The translations under genes and the position numbers were made by a program. Shown here in pieces: positions 12,728 through 25,400 of a stretch of DNA of 34,892 nt. The DNA lies in the IMG/VR virus record IMGVR_UViG_3300012920_000122, positions 1-34,892 of that record. One strand, 5' to 3'. Positions within the stretch are counted from its first letter, which is position 1; each line of letters opens with the position of its first letter. The notes beneath the pieces are model-generated. The model worked only from the letters and a program-made list of their open reading frames with translations, had not been told where the DNA came from and searched no databases. The stretch is from a virus.

Positions 12728-12829
12728 TTGTTGGGACGGTCAGAGGTAAGTCGTGAGTGCCGCGCATACTTTGGTGGTCTACCCCCAGCCACGCAAACCA
12801 CGAAGGGGGTCTTCATGGTAGTAACATAA
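12728..12829 (+). other. non-coding stretch with hairpin before terminator
   Basis: No reading frame of note. ACCCCC (12781-12786) pairs with GGGGGT (12805-12810), and TGGT and ACCA segments offer alternative pairing. With the terminator that follows, this could be a 3' UTR or the body of a small RNA. tRNA features such as a TTCRA T-loop are absent. Confidence 0.3.
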
Positions 12830-12859
12830 AGGGCGTCCCTTCGGGGGCGCCCTTTTTTT
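12830..12859 (+). terminator. strong rho-independent terminator of the rightward cassette
   Basis: AGGGCGTCCC (12830-12839) pairs with GGGGCGCCCT (12844-12853) around a TTCG tetraloop, with one G-U pair, followed by a run of seven T (12853-12859). It is the clearest terminator in the window and ends the main part of the cassette before two further small genes. Confidence 0.9.
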
Positions 12860-12919
12860 GTGCCCTCGTTTAGGGCTCGACCGGCGGATCGGTTGCTGGT
12901 TTAATCAAGGCTCGCTGCC

Positions 12920-13219
12920 ATGGGGAACCAGTATCGTCCGAGGAAAACTAAAACACGGGACTTCCAGATCAACGGGGAGACCATTGAGTTAAAAGCATCT
13001 CTTGCCGTGGGGGATGAAACACCCAGCGTGATAGCCTTCACGCCCGAGATCTCCATCCGGTGTGCTCACTGCGACAGCGAGAAGTCTCTCAACAAGTTTG
13101 CCCACTCCATCGTCGCAGCGTTAGAGATCGAAGAGGGCGTGGGCTACATGAGTAAGGTGATCAAGACCAAGGAGGTCATTGAACAACTCAGCCAAGAGAT
13201 AGGAGGACTCGCTGGATGA
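12920..13219 (+). CDS. unknown 99-aa protein with one CxxC
   Basis: A 99-aa protein with a basic N-terminus (MGNQYRPRKTKTRDF), a beta-like region (INGETIELKASLAV), one CAHC motif (near residues 48-51) and a helical C-terminus. A single CxxC could bind metal in a dimer. No family recognised. It follows the terminator at 12830; two small hairpins (12862-12876 and 12880-12893) lie in its leader, so it needs its own promoter or read-through. Its stop overlaps the next ATG (ATGA). Confidence 0.55.
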   Translation: MGNQYRPRKTKTRDFQINGETIELKASLAVGDETPSVIAFTPEISIRCAHCDSEKSLNKFAHSIVAALEIEEGVGYMSKVIKTKEVIEQLSQEIGGLAG

Positions 13220-13440
13220 GTCGCCACCACGTTCAAATCTTTGAGCCCGCCGATATGCCCCTGATGTTTCATGGGATATTCTATGGTCGCGAGCTGCAAC
13301 GGTATCAGGTGTGCCCCCTGATTGAGGGCAAACTCTGGGACCCCCTCCCCCTCAAGCGGGGAGACGCCTTGGCAGAGATGGCAAAGGCCTACCTGCTTGA
13401 GGTTGAGGAGAAGTCAGTGAGCAAGCCGCTTAGTTCTTAG
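13216..13440 (+). CDS. unknown 74-aa protein, last gene of cassette
   Basis: A 74-aa protein (MSRHHVQIFEPADMPLMFHG) with a mixed N-terminal half and a helical C-terminus. ATG overlaps the stop of the preceding gene, so the two are probably co-translated. No family recognised. The last 11 bases overlap, tail to tail, the end of the 4313-aa gene on the other strand, so the cassette abuts the virion module with no spacer. Confidence 0.55.
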   Translation: MSRHHVQIFEPADMPLMFHGIFYGRELQRYQVCPLIEGKLWDPLPLKRGDALAEMAKAYLLEVEEKSVSKPLSS

Positions 13441-16400
13441 GTAGGTCGTCAACCATGATGAACCGGTCTCTCTTATAGAATTCTTCACTAAGAATTCTTG
13501 CTCTCCGCTCACCTTCGGTTTCATCCCCCTTGCTTTTGGCAGTGTTCTTAAACTCCTTATTTAGCAGCTCGTCAAACAGACGACTTTGATCTGGCCTGTC
13601 CATTACGGCGACGGGTTCTAGTAGTTTGTTAGTCCTCGATTTGCCAACGCTTCTCTCTATCATCACCGCCTTGACTCTCTCAGGTGGAACGCCGAGACGA
13701 ACTAAGCCACGCATAACCAAGAGAAGCTCTTGGTTCTTACGCCTCAATGCATCTGTCGTGTCGTTAAACACATCACGAATTGCTTGATCGCTCATGTTTG
13801 CATCCCTCTTGAGGATGCCATATCTACTCTTAACGTCCGCAAAATCTTTGCGATACTGTAGCAAGTATCTCCCAAACTCTGACTCCAAGTCGTGCGTATG
13901 TATCTTGAAGGGGGCAAAAGTTTTGATGACTTCCCAGCCCGCGCCAGTTAGATCCCCCTTACTCATATCACCATAGGCTTCTTTCAAGGCTCTGAAATTT
14001 ACGGGCAAGAATGCTTCCTTAATAAACGCCATGAATCTTTCAGATACATTTCTCTCTGCTTCATCGGCGCCTTCTATGACAAACCGGCGACCCGTCCTTG
14101 GATTTTTATTCAGCATCATCGCATTAATAAATGCAGAGACCGCAATCTGAGGATCGAAGTATTGATCTTTCAAATAACCTAGAGCCAACTCTTGAGCGGC
14201 GCCTAACTTTTGGCCTTTGAAAAGTTGTTCTAAAGATTTTGTGATCGGATCCACATACATCGCAAACGGATTGACAAAGGTCAGGTTCAAGGAACGGAGG
14301 GTCCCACCAAAAAAGAAACGTGTGAAGGTCTGCCTTTTATAATATTCAGGGCCAAGGATTTTAAGAGCATCGTCTTCTTCATCCCCAAACCCAACGCCAG
14401 CAAAGACCTTACTTACAACCTGAGGTAAGACATAACTGATAACCCCTAGCATACTGGTCATGGCACCTATTCTAGAGCCGCCTCTCTTTGCCATAATCGT
14501 ATCCCCATCTTGGATACCTTGCGTAAGCTCTCTAGCCCCTAAGATATAAGTGTTGTGAACAATACGAGGAATCTCAGTTCTAAATCTAATGAAGGGTCCA
14601 ATTAAATTGGAGAGCATATTATTTCTGAAAGCGTCTACAATTGGGAGAGACTGTGAGTATGATTGATAAGTCATTTTGATCTTATCAGCAGCGGCTCTCT
14701 TACGACCCTCCAGACCCAAGGTAGCATTCCGGCCCTCTGGATATTTAGCAGCGGACTGCTCCAAGAATTCAAGCTCACGATTATAGGCAACAATCTTAAC
14801 AGCCGCATCAATAGCGGCTGATATTTCGATTACTCTTTCGGTCGCTACTGAGGCCCCCTTCTTACCCTTAGCAAGAACGCTTTCCTGTTCGTGCAGTTTT
14901 TCGAGAGCGGCGCCCAATGACTCTTCGCCCAAAACCAAATCTTGGAGGACGCCTGCCCGCAACTCATCACGGAATAGTCCCAAGTTAGCTAACTCAATCA
15001 ACTCAGCGTCTACAACATCCCGACCCAGTCTGTTCCCAAGGCTTACGACATCGCCGGCTGTTCTAGCAAACGTCTGAACAAACACACTATCCTTTTTATA
15101 AAAGTCTGAAGCCTTGAATCCCCCTTGTGCCAACAAGAAGAAGTAAGAACCCATAGCATTCCTTGTATGAAAACCGGGATTGGGGTGCGTTTTCAACAAC
15201 ATACCCAGACCCGTTGTGAACCTGAAGCCTCTCGAAAAAAGGTCCATGGCTTGGGTGGCAGTGTCCGTAACTCCTGCCGTAGACACACCACTGAGAGCTT
15301 GATTAAGGCCCGTGACTAAAGCAGCGGGGGCGTAAAGATCACGCAATGGATCACTTGCTCCCCGTGCCTGAGCTGTCGCAGTCTTAGAGGTTTCGGTTGT
15401 GCTTCTGACCGGCCTCCAATCGTAGTAAGGAGACTCTTTTCCAAACTCTTTTACACTCTCATATCTCTCCTTAGTGGTGACCATTGACTTAGACTCAAGT
15501 CCATAGTCTCTAATCTGATTTAAGAATACTTGCTGGGAGGTAATGTGAGAGACCGTTGAAAGAGTTCTTAATGTAAGGTCTGTCCCAACTTCAGGCCCAT
15601 ACTCTCCAAGTAGATCACGGATAGGTTTAGGCAAGTCTGTCCGCTTCCTAAGGTTGTCAATAGACTGCCGGAGATCTGATCTAGTTGATTCTGAAAGACC
15701 GGCTCCGGGTTCGTATTGCTGAAGGAACGCCTGATAAGTGTCTTCAGCTATTTTCGGATTGTTATCAAGTTCCTCGTTGGCGAGCACTTGAGCCTCGTGG
15801 AAGTCCATCCCTTTTTTAACATGGAAATCCGTGCGCTGTCTTAAGTAGTCCTCTGCAAAATATTCCTGCGCGGCATCTCTAACCTCAGCAAACTCAGGAT
15901 CTGATCTTACCTTATCAAGGAAACCAACCTCTGTGAACATACGGTAAGCACGGGTCAAATAGATATCCGCCGTGTCAGAAATTCGTATGCCTATCTCAGG
16001 ACTAACTCCCGCCTCTATCAATTTCTCTTGTAGAGGATTAATCAAATCCTCTCTGATTTCTATGATGTGAGAAGCAAGGCTAACCTTACGACCGCGAGAC
16101 CAGCTACGAACTTTTGCAGGGTGACTCCTCTCCAGAGAAGCTAAGGCCCGCAATCGATCTTGATTAACTTTTTCGACAGCCTCTTTATAAGCCTCCCTTG
16201 TTTTTTCTTCTCGTTCCTCTTTGGCAATATCTCGCAATGCCTGTTTCTCATCGCGATGTTCCTGCCTTGTTAGCGACCCTCGCTCTAAGTTCTGAGCAAA
16301 CTCAAGGTCATCAATGTATTCTTGCTCTATCTGATCCAAGACACTGTCGGGAACAAGATTGCCATCAACATACCCCTGAGCTTGAGCGATAAGACCAATG

Positions 16401-19400
16401 GGGACTTCGTTATCAAAGTCTTCTTTGATGATCAACTTCAACTCTTTGGCGTAAGCTATTGGAGCTACTACTCCCAGAGCCTTGTTCATCTGGTCTCTAG
16501 CCTCAACGATCTTTCTGTAGGGGGTAGCTATGTCTCCTTGCGTAAGCCTGAGTAGGATATCCCAAGTTGTATCAAAGATATTTGTCCTTGGTTTTCCTCT
16601 TCTTATGAGAGCCTTGGAACGGTCAGCTCTCTCAGAAGGAATCATAGCCAAAGGCACATCTATTTGATCGATTATGTCTTGGAACATTCCCCCAGATGAA
16701 GGCCTCTTCACAGGAGACCTGAGCTGGAGGGGAACCTGCTCAAGAGTCTTCTCAACAGCCTCGTCGTAGTCGGAAACATATTCCCCCTGACCAGCAAAGT
16801 ATTGTGTGGGCTTGCCAACATAGCGCATGAACACTACGTCGGGGGCGCCGGCATTGAAGCGGGCGTATCTCTCAGCATCCCATCCTTCGGGAGCAAACTC
16901 AGGGTTGAACCTGAGGCGTGCAACAGCCTTGAATCCTAGCTTGCCGTAGATGTCAGGAAGGACGGTGTCAAAACCATTAAGCCATTTTACCTTGTTGGTT
17001 TCGGTGGCAATCTCAAAGGCATCCAGAACCATCTCTGTGGTGGCTCCCGCAGATTTAGTGACTGAGCCTACCTCCCCAGATGGGGAGATACTTATTGTCG
17101 TGGTCTCACCATCTTTCTCCAAGAGAATGAGGTCGTAGCCATCATACTCTTCAGGCGGGAGAACATCAACGGATGTCCCAAACTTGTTGGCCTCTTTATT
17201 AGCAAGGGCCGCAGCAGAAAAATCTTCCGCGCTTAGAGATACTCGTCGATCTTCCTGCGAAGATCCTCGTCCGCTTCGATACCTCGTTCGGGCGCCGGTA
17301 AGTCTGCCGGTGCGCTTGACTGGGGAACTAAGCTGGACAGCCCCTCCACGAACGCCGCCAGTTGACTGTCCGTCAACTGCCCCGCTATCTCGTGAGGTTC
17401 GTCTACTCTTATCTCGTTGGACACTTCGGGCTGCTGATTCTGCTTCTTCTCCAAGCCCTCTGAGCTTGGCGAGTTTGATGAATTCTTCGTCATAGGATGA
17501 TTTGAGGCTACTGTCTTTCCGTCCTTTTATGCGCTCCCAAATGTCCTTCTCAGGATACCAGAGCACAGCCTGAACGTCCGCATTTGTAACACGGTAACCT
17601 CTCTTTTCAAGTCTCTTCCGTATGTCATTCACAACGGCAGAAATAACCCTGCGATCTTGTGGAGTAGGAACATCAATCGGTTTTACCGAATCAGCTATCC
17701 TCGAAGCCGCGAGCGCCCATGCTGGTTTGAAAGCATTGCGCTCTTGCTTGTCCATCAAGAGGTCCTTGTTGTTGGCTACATACCAGTCTTGGGTAAAGCC
17801 CGCCTTCAGCGTTTTAGCTTTGCGAGCATTAAATGTTTCCTCATCAATTGTCCCCGCTTTGAAATCTGCCTCCAGTTGCTTACGCACTTTTGCGAGACGA
17901 GGCTTTGCCTTCTCAAAGGCTCTATCAATTTCGCGGGCCTCTTTCTCTTTGGCTCGAATAAATTCTTTATGAGTCAGAGGCTTGCCGGATCTGAACTTAC
18001 CTAGTTCAAATCCAGACATGGGAGTCTGGGTCAGCTTGAAATGACGCTCGCTTATCTTTTTAAGTTCCTTCGCAAATTTAATAACAGCCGATCCAAACTC
18101 TTGGTCCGTCTCCAGACGTTTCATAACTGCATCCGACATACTGCGGTATGTGCCGTCTGTCTTATTAGAGCGATTGATTGGTCGGAGCTTGCTGATAACT
18201 GGATCTAGTTTGATCCCATACTCACGGGCCGCGTCGATGAGTTTAGCAAGTTGCCGGTCTGTGGTTCCAGAACCGACGACATCTCCAGTCCACCGGCCCC
18301 ATGTCCTACGCATCCAAAGGTCCACGGTAACGGGATCAAAGTTGCCCATGATATTTTGCAAGAACCCTTGTCCAATCTTAGGGCCAAAGATAGCAGCCCC
18401 TTGGACAGTCTCTTCCTTTGTCCCTTCGATAGAAGCTTTCCTGCCAGTTACTTGCTCAATAAGTTTCTCCAGATCGGGGACCTTGATGTCGCGAGTTAAG
18501 AATGCTTCAAGCTCCGCGAAGCCATACCTGTCGATGAATTTATTGGCGAGGTTTAGGTTGGAAGCAATCGAGGGAGACTTCTCTCCGTAGCCGCCGACTT
18601 TCTTTCCGTCTTCATCGAGTGTCGATTCTGCTTTAGATGGATCAAACTTACCGGTCTCGCGGAATATCTGATACTGCTCTTCCGCAAACCTAGTGTTGAG
18701 AGCAACGGTCAGGTTTTGAGAAGTAATTGCTAAAGCAATTCTCATGGTGAGATCCGCTGCTGCGGCTGGATCTTCGGCTGTCTCAAATCCCTTATAGGTC
18801 ACCGCCAGCTCAGAGTTAGCCAGCTCTGGGTGAAGAACCGCCGCTACCTGCATAGCAATTTCGATTGATGTCGAATACCAGTCAGACGCATTCTTACCAC
18901 TAGCGTGGAAGGCTGCCTCGAATTCATCGACGCCCACTTGCGTAATCAATTCAATCTCTTCTGGAGTGATGTCTTTACTGGTGAGCTTACGACCCCAGAA
19001 CTCCATTGCCAGCTCCTCGATGTAACTCCCGACCTCTTCGTTCTTCGTAACATTTGCTCCTTTAGGCGGGAGGTTCCGGTCAGACCATAAGAAGTTATGA
19101 GCCGAGGTGGCAAAGCGATCGGCTGTTCTGTCAGCGTGTGCTATTCTGACATCCGACCTGAGGATATCTACAAGGGTATCCTTCTCTTGGAAATCAACAT
19201 AACGCTGAACAGATGACTGAGGGTTAGAAGCATCAAAGACAATTTTAGCTAGTGGCCGGCTCCGAAGGACTGGCACTGCTTCTCTGACAAAACCCCGTTC
19301 CATGGCACTATACTCCCTGAGCATCAAGTTGACCGCAGCCTCCATCGATCCGCCCAAGTTCTTAGTGTTGCGGGCTCCAGATCTAAGTCCGGCCAGAACA

Positions 19401-22400
19401 TACCTTTTTAGAATTTGGAATGAGGTAGGGTTTTGAGAAAAGAACTCGTAGTCTTGTTCAGTCGTAAAGCCACGCAGGACTTTCTGAACAACCATACGCA
19501 GCTTCTCTTCTGCTAAGGTCTGCCGCTGCTCAGGATCCGCTAGTTCTTCTTCGGTAAGCTCCCGACCTAAGTATTCTTCGGCGATCTCTTGATACTGCTC
19601 TTCACTAAGCTCCGACATCACAGCTTCAACCTGTCCCTGTGTCAAAGAGTTGAAACCTCCTGTATGAATTACTTCTTCAGAAAGAATAGAACGAACGTAT
19701 AGGCTGGCAGACCTTGGGTCCATAATACTAACGGTTTCAGCCAGACCCTCTAGGTCCACAAACAGAGTGTTGGACTCTACGTCAGAGAACATAACAGCCG
19801 ATCCTTGTTCCGGTTTACCCACAGCAATAGGCATCCCGTATGGAGCCGAGGCCCTCAAAGTGGCAACCGCAGATTCTAATGCGGCTTGCTCGTCCAGATT
19901 GGTAGTCAAGGTATCAACAGAGTCCCCAAGAATCTCCTCCACCTCAGACTCACTTGATTGAGACTTGATAGGTGAATAGAGGCGGAATGTTCTTTGGAAA
20001 ATATTAGGCTCAAACTCATCAGCACCTTGTGCAAACCCTCGCCGGACGGCACGACGAACAACAACACCAGAGTTGTAGGCGACCGCAGCCCCCATGGCTT
20101 TGATGTCTTTCTCGTTCTGGAGATAGGTTGATCTGCCCAGATCCAGAATGTCCTGCAAAGCCTCAACGTATTTCTCACTCTCGCGATTTGTAACCTTGCG
20201 GAACAAGCCGGCAAAGATAGATACCAATCTCTGGAAGATGTTCTGGTTCCCTTGAGCAGGGAGATCCACCACATACTTCTGGAACTCTGGGGACAGCAGG
20301 AAGTGAGCAACAAACTCATCAATGTTTTCCAGCCCCGCATCGAGGATAGGATTCGCTTTACCTTTTTCTACATAGCTTTTCTTAGCGTTGTCATAAAGGT
20401 TACGGAGCCTAGTCAGTGCAGACCTCTGAAAATCAGTAAGGTCGGACTCTGGCTTGTTAAGAACATCTGCTAAAAATGCGTGGGTGTATTCCTCCAAGAG
20501 GACATTCTCTAAACCGCGTCCGTTTCCGGTAGCTAAGTTAATAGATACAACCCTCGTTCCGTCAGTCAAGGTGCTGTAAGTCCCCGCGAAAGCAGACTCA
20601 TTTGAGTCCATGATGAACTCAACGCTCTTCATAAAATTAGAGTCTTCGAGCAACAGCTCTGCAACTAAGCGATGGTTCGGGTTGGAGCTTTCTTTCTTTA
20701 TGTTCCTGACAGCGGCAACAACGCTTTCTGGATCTCCAGACACCAGACCCAGACGATCTACATCGAGCAGGTTCTGAATCTCAGCTTCTCTTCTTAGAGC
20801 CTCCTCTATGTATCCACGCGAGGATCGCTCAAGGATTGATTGGTTGTTGCCTTTAAGAAGTTGTTTAGCAATATCTCTACGAGATTTTAACTTAGGTCGA
20901 ACGACAGTTATTTGTCTTACCCTCCCGTCAGCTCCGCGTTCTCCGCTGGGGTCGGGAATGTTTTGGGTAGTAGTGGCATCCCCCATGCGGTTGAAAAGCT
21001 CAGGAGTATATTTCTCGATGAGCCTCACCATTTCATCCACCACCTGAGAGTCTTCAGAAAGATCCCCTTCAACTTGATAGGAAAGCGATGACAGATAAAA
21101 GGCGTCTTTAAGATCTTGGGCAGACTCTAAGTCTGCTATGTTCTTCAAAAAGTTAAGAGCTGCCGGGTTCTCATGGTTGCCCCTCTGAATCCATCCGCCG
21201 ATATCGCGCATCACTAAGCGAGCATCCAGCCCTTCAATATATCTTTGTCTCTGTTGTTCTACCCCAACATAAGGTCCTTTGTAGGCTAGATCATTCAAAG
21301 CAGCTCTTAGCTTGCCGTCGGGGGCACTGTCGAGAACGCTCAGTATACGATTTAACACTGCGGTTGTGATGTTACCGTAGTCTTGCCCTGTGATTGAAAT
21401 CTCAGGACTCAAAGGGCCGAGGTCTTTAGGGTTCCCCAGCAGTCTCTGAACTTCTTCTTGTTCTTCCTGCCTACTTAGTTCGGCTTCCGCGGAAGATCTG
21501 AACTCCAAAGCGGTATCAGTGCTATCACCAAAGCCGGACAATGCTCCTTGTTGCAGGCCACCTTCTTCAGCCCCCAGCGCAAGTTGTGCCCTCACATCGT
21601 CGTGTAGGCCTCTTGTTATTTCCTGCTCCACATATCGATCTTTGACAGTGGTAGCCGTCTCCCTCACCTCTGGCATCGCACCGTCTGCGAACTGTTCGTT
21701 GTTTAAAACTTCGTTGTTAATAAACTCAACGATTATGTCTTCTGTAGTTTGCTCTGAATCTAAACTACTAGATAAGATCTTGAGTGCGCGATCAGCAAAT
21801 TGATCAAGAGGAACACCTTCTCTGAGCTGATTTTTAAGTTTATCAACAGCAACTTTTCTTTTGCTTTTAGTAGGTGCAACAACACGAGTTCCTTCTGCGG
21901 CAGGCTCAGAGATATTTTGTAACTGTGACCTCAAATCATATAGACGAGCAAGATACTCATGTTCAGTGATTAAAGCATTTGCCACAGTAGATACATTATC
22001 GTCGTTTATCTTCCCTCCTTCTTTTCCCATCTGAAGCATAAAACGAGCCGTTGACTCTTCATTTGTAAGGGCTTCGTTTACAAAGTCAGAAAGACTCCTG
22101 TAGAGTTCTTTGAAAGTTACTCTATTTTTACTACTCGTAAGTCCAGTTTTAGCGTCTACAGCATAGACTGTATCTGGGTAAAGTCTGTCCCCTGTATCTT
22201 TTGCATCAACGAATAAGCTGAGAATATTTCTTACGTTATTATTACGATTGGTGTTCAAAACAACCGAACCCATCTTATGCACCTGCGTAACCGCAGACTC
22301 TAATAGCAGGTGTTGTTTTCCATCAGAGCTTAGAGTTCCAAGCACGGGGCGAAGGACATCAACAGCAAACCCTTCTGCTTCTACGATAGCGGGATTGAGT

Positions 22401-25400
22401 AGATCCATATTGAAGTCTTCAGGAATTGGGACCTGCTTCTTCGCCGACAAAAGTGCGGCGACCACAATCGGATCGTTGTTAAAAATACCGTAGCCGTCTC
22501 TGTCTATTCTTGCCTTTACCTTTTCCCCTTTTTCCTTGGTCTTACCGGTGATAGGGTTAAAGAATCTTTTTTTCGTGCGCGTCGAAAAATTTTTCTCTCC
22601 TTTCTCGCCTCTAGAAATCGGAAAGACTGGATAGTAACTATAAACAGTCGCCCCCAAGTAATCGGACTTCTCTGCGAAGTTCTTGGTCATAGGCACCCCG
22701 AATTTTGCAGACTTCTGGAACCTGACGGGATAGCCAGTGTCGCGAGCGAGGTCGTCTACCGCTTTGATTTCTTCTTTTTCTTCGGCGGTTAGTTTGTCGC
22801 CTGAACGGAAAGGGGCCGTATCGATTTTAAGTTTGCGTCTTCCAGCGCGGGCGGTAACTAGAAAAGGAAGAGTCGTGTAAGGGGTCAACTTCGGGCGGAC
22901 GGCACGGCGCTCTGGTTTCCCAAGACCCTCAGCGACCTGTTGAGTTTTTTGAGAAATCTCAGAACGAGTTATATCTTGGATCCTAGCTTTTTCTTGGCGG
23001 CGAACTTTATCAGCTTCAACATTCTCAGTCCCGCGCAGTGAAGAAAAATCGAATTCTCCAAAAAGCTCACCTTGTTGATCAGGATTAATTATTCGGAGGT
23101 CGATCCCTACAGGTCCGTCAGCCGTAGTCCTATTGGCGCCGATCTCTTCTAAGTCGAAGAGCCTGCGAAAAGTCTCAGGCAAAGTATTCTGAAGCTCATT
23201 AAGTAGTTGATCCGCTTCTTCCTCAGTAGTTTGTTCAACGAACAAAGCGCCAGTTCCTAAGGTGCCCGGTTGATTGAATCCTTGATCAGGGGGCACGGTT
23301 ACTTCAAGACCACCCTGCGGGGTCTCTACCATGCGAGTGCGCCCAGTCTCCGTGCGAACCGGAAGTGTTTCTGTCGGTGTTTCTTCGGCAGTAGAAGTAA
23401 CATCAATCGTCTCAGTCGCAGGTGTGTCACCTTCTTCCGTTAAAGTTTCGGTTGCCGGATCTGGAGCGGGGGCAACAACTTTTCCTCGTGTTCTGACCCG
23501 CTTGTCATATGTCTCTGCAAACTCTGCGGCTGCTTCAGGAGAGCCTGATTCTTCAAGGCGTTTTATAACCCCTTCCCTAAACTCATCTGCTACTGCCTGA
23601 GTTTCATCAAGCTCTTGCAAAGTTGTGGTGGGAAGTTCTCCTCTATTGAACAGTCGGCGGGCGGCAGCAGGGCCACCCTTAAACGCTACAGGGGCGGCAG
23701 CACCGAAGGCGGCACCAATTGCAAAAGAAAGAGCCGTGTGGCGAACCCTGTCTATCATTGGGGTGTCGCGATTCAAAGCGGCGTCCTCAACAAACGTGGC
23801 AGCAAAATCTTGAATAGCTTCCTCAGCACCTTCAAAGCCACCGGATAAAAGCGTTCCTTTGACTGGACCCTTAATGAATTCTTTTACGCCCTTCGTTCCC
23901 GAAGCATACTTCTTAATGCCGATCTCTACTTGCTTCGTAACGGCTCTTTTAATGGCCAATTTAGAATAGTTTCCGGTATTCCCCAAAGATCGAATTAAAT
24001 TTTCTAAGCCTTTGTAGGTCATTCCCCTAGCAAAGGCATCATCAATTGCGCCCGCCCCCGCAAAGGTAAAGGCACCTGTAACAGCGCCTGTGATTGATCC
24101 AACAACCAAAGTCGGCCCCATGGCCAAATCAAAAACTTCTTGTTCAGTAAGAGAAGGATCGGAGGCTTGGATCTGATTATACAAAGTTCCGAACGTGGCG
24201 GCTGACGCTCTATTTGCCGCAGTAGTAAACACCGCCCCAGTCAGACCGGCTCTTTGCGCTACAGTATTATTGTAGGCTTTGATGGTTTTCATCACGCCTT
24301 CCCTGCCCCCTGTCTTAACAGACTCTTTAATTAGACCTGCCGCCACAGCTCTTTCTGCTGCCGCTTCTAAGCCTTTTGTGCCAGAAGTTTTTATTGTCCT
24401 CAAGGTAGACCTACCGGATAGGCCTTTGAGCATTCCTTTGACAGACATACGAGCGGCTCCGGTCGCTAAAGATTTGCCCCCCGCATACATTACTCCACCA
24501 ACACCACCAGTAAGTAGTGTCAAAATAGCAGTTGCGGACATGTCAACAATCACCGGAGCGATAGTCTGCAAAGCTATCTGACCAGCACTAACTTTCTCCC
24601 CAAACAAGTAAGCAATTTCTTGGCGGTCAGCGGAATCATCGGCCTGTTTATCTAAAGCTTTAGTAGCTAGTTTTCTAAAAGGAACAAATTTACCAAGACG
24701 AGGATCGCCGGGAAGATAGCCCCCTACGTTATCAAGGGCATATGCGGCAAGATTAGGGGCGACTTCAACCACATTAGTAAAGGCATCAACAATTGATTGA
24801 CCCACCCCAATTGAAATAAAACCTTCGTTACCCCTCTTAAATTTATCATAATTATCAGGGTCATCTAGAAACTCTTCTAGAATCTCTGGTCCTTTCTTGC
24901 CTTCTGCTATTCTTGAAGTCGAAAACTCAGACCAATCATCAGCTTGATTGGTGGCATCTCTAAGAAGTAATTGATTTATTCTGGGGTATTCTTGTGTCAT
25001 CAGAGCTTTTCTCTGATTAACCAAAATTTCTTTGTAGTCTTCCGTAAGACCTTCCTTTTCAGCAACCGCTTGTTCAAAAGCAGCTTTACGGTAGAGGACA
25101 CCTCGATGAGCTAAAGGACCTCTGAAACCATTAGTAAGAATGTTGTTGGACAAATTCTTATTATCAAAGTTAAACTTACCGCTGTTGTGTGCATGATCTA
25201 AAACAACCTGCCGGTAAGCTAAGGTAAGATCTTCGTCAGAGTAAAAATCTTCTACTGATAAAGCCCCAGACTCAACAATATCTCTGCGTAACTTATTAAT
25301 AACAAAAGGAACTTTTCGCCTTTCAGCAATAGCTAGTCTTCTGCGAGCTTCTTGTTTATTCTTTAATTGTGGGTCGTCCTTAACAAGAGGCGAAAATTTG

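Noticed and set aside
12728-12829. tRNA or tRNA-like gene
   Set aside because: No T-loop or D-loop signature and no acceptor pairing.
5037-13440. CRISPR array from the four spaced repeats
   Set aside because: Repeats are 0.8-2.2 kb apart with whole genes between them, and they covary as an RNA fold.
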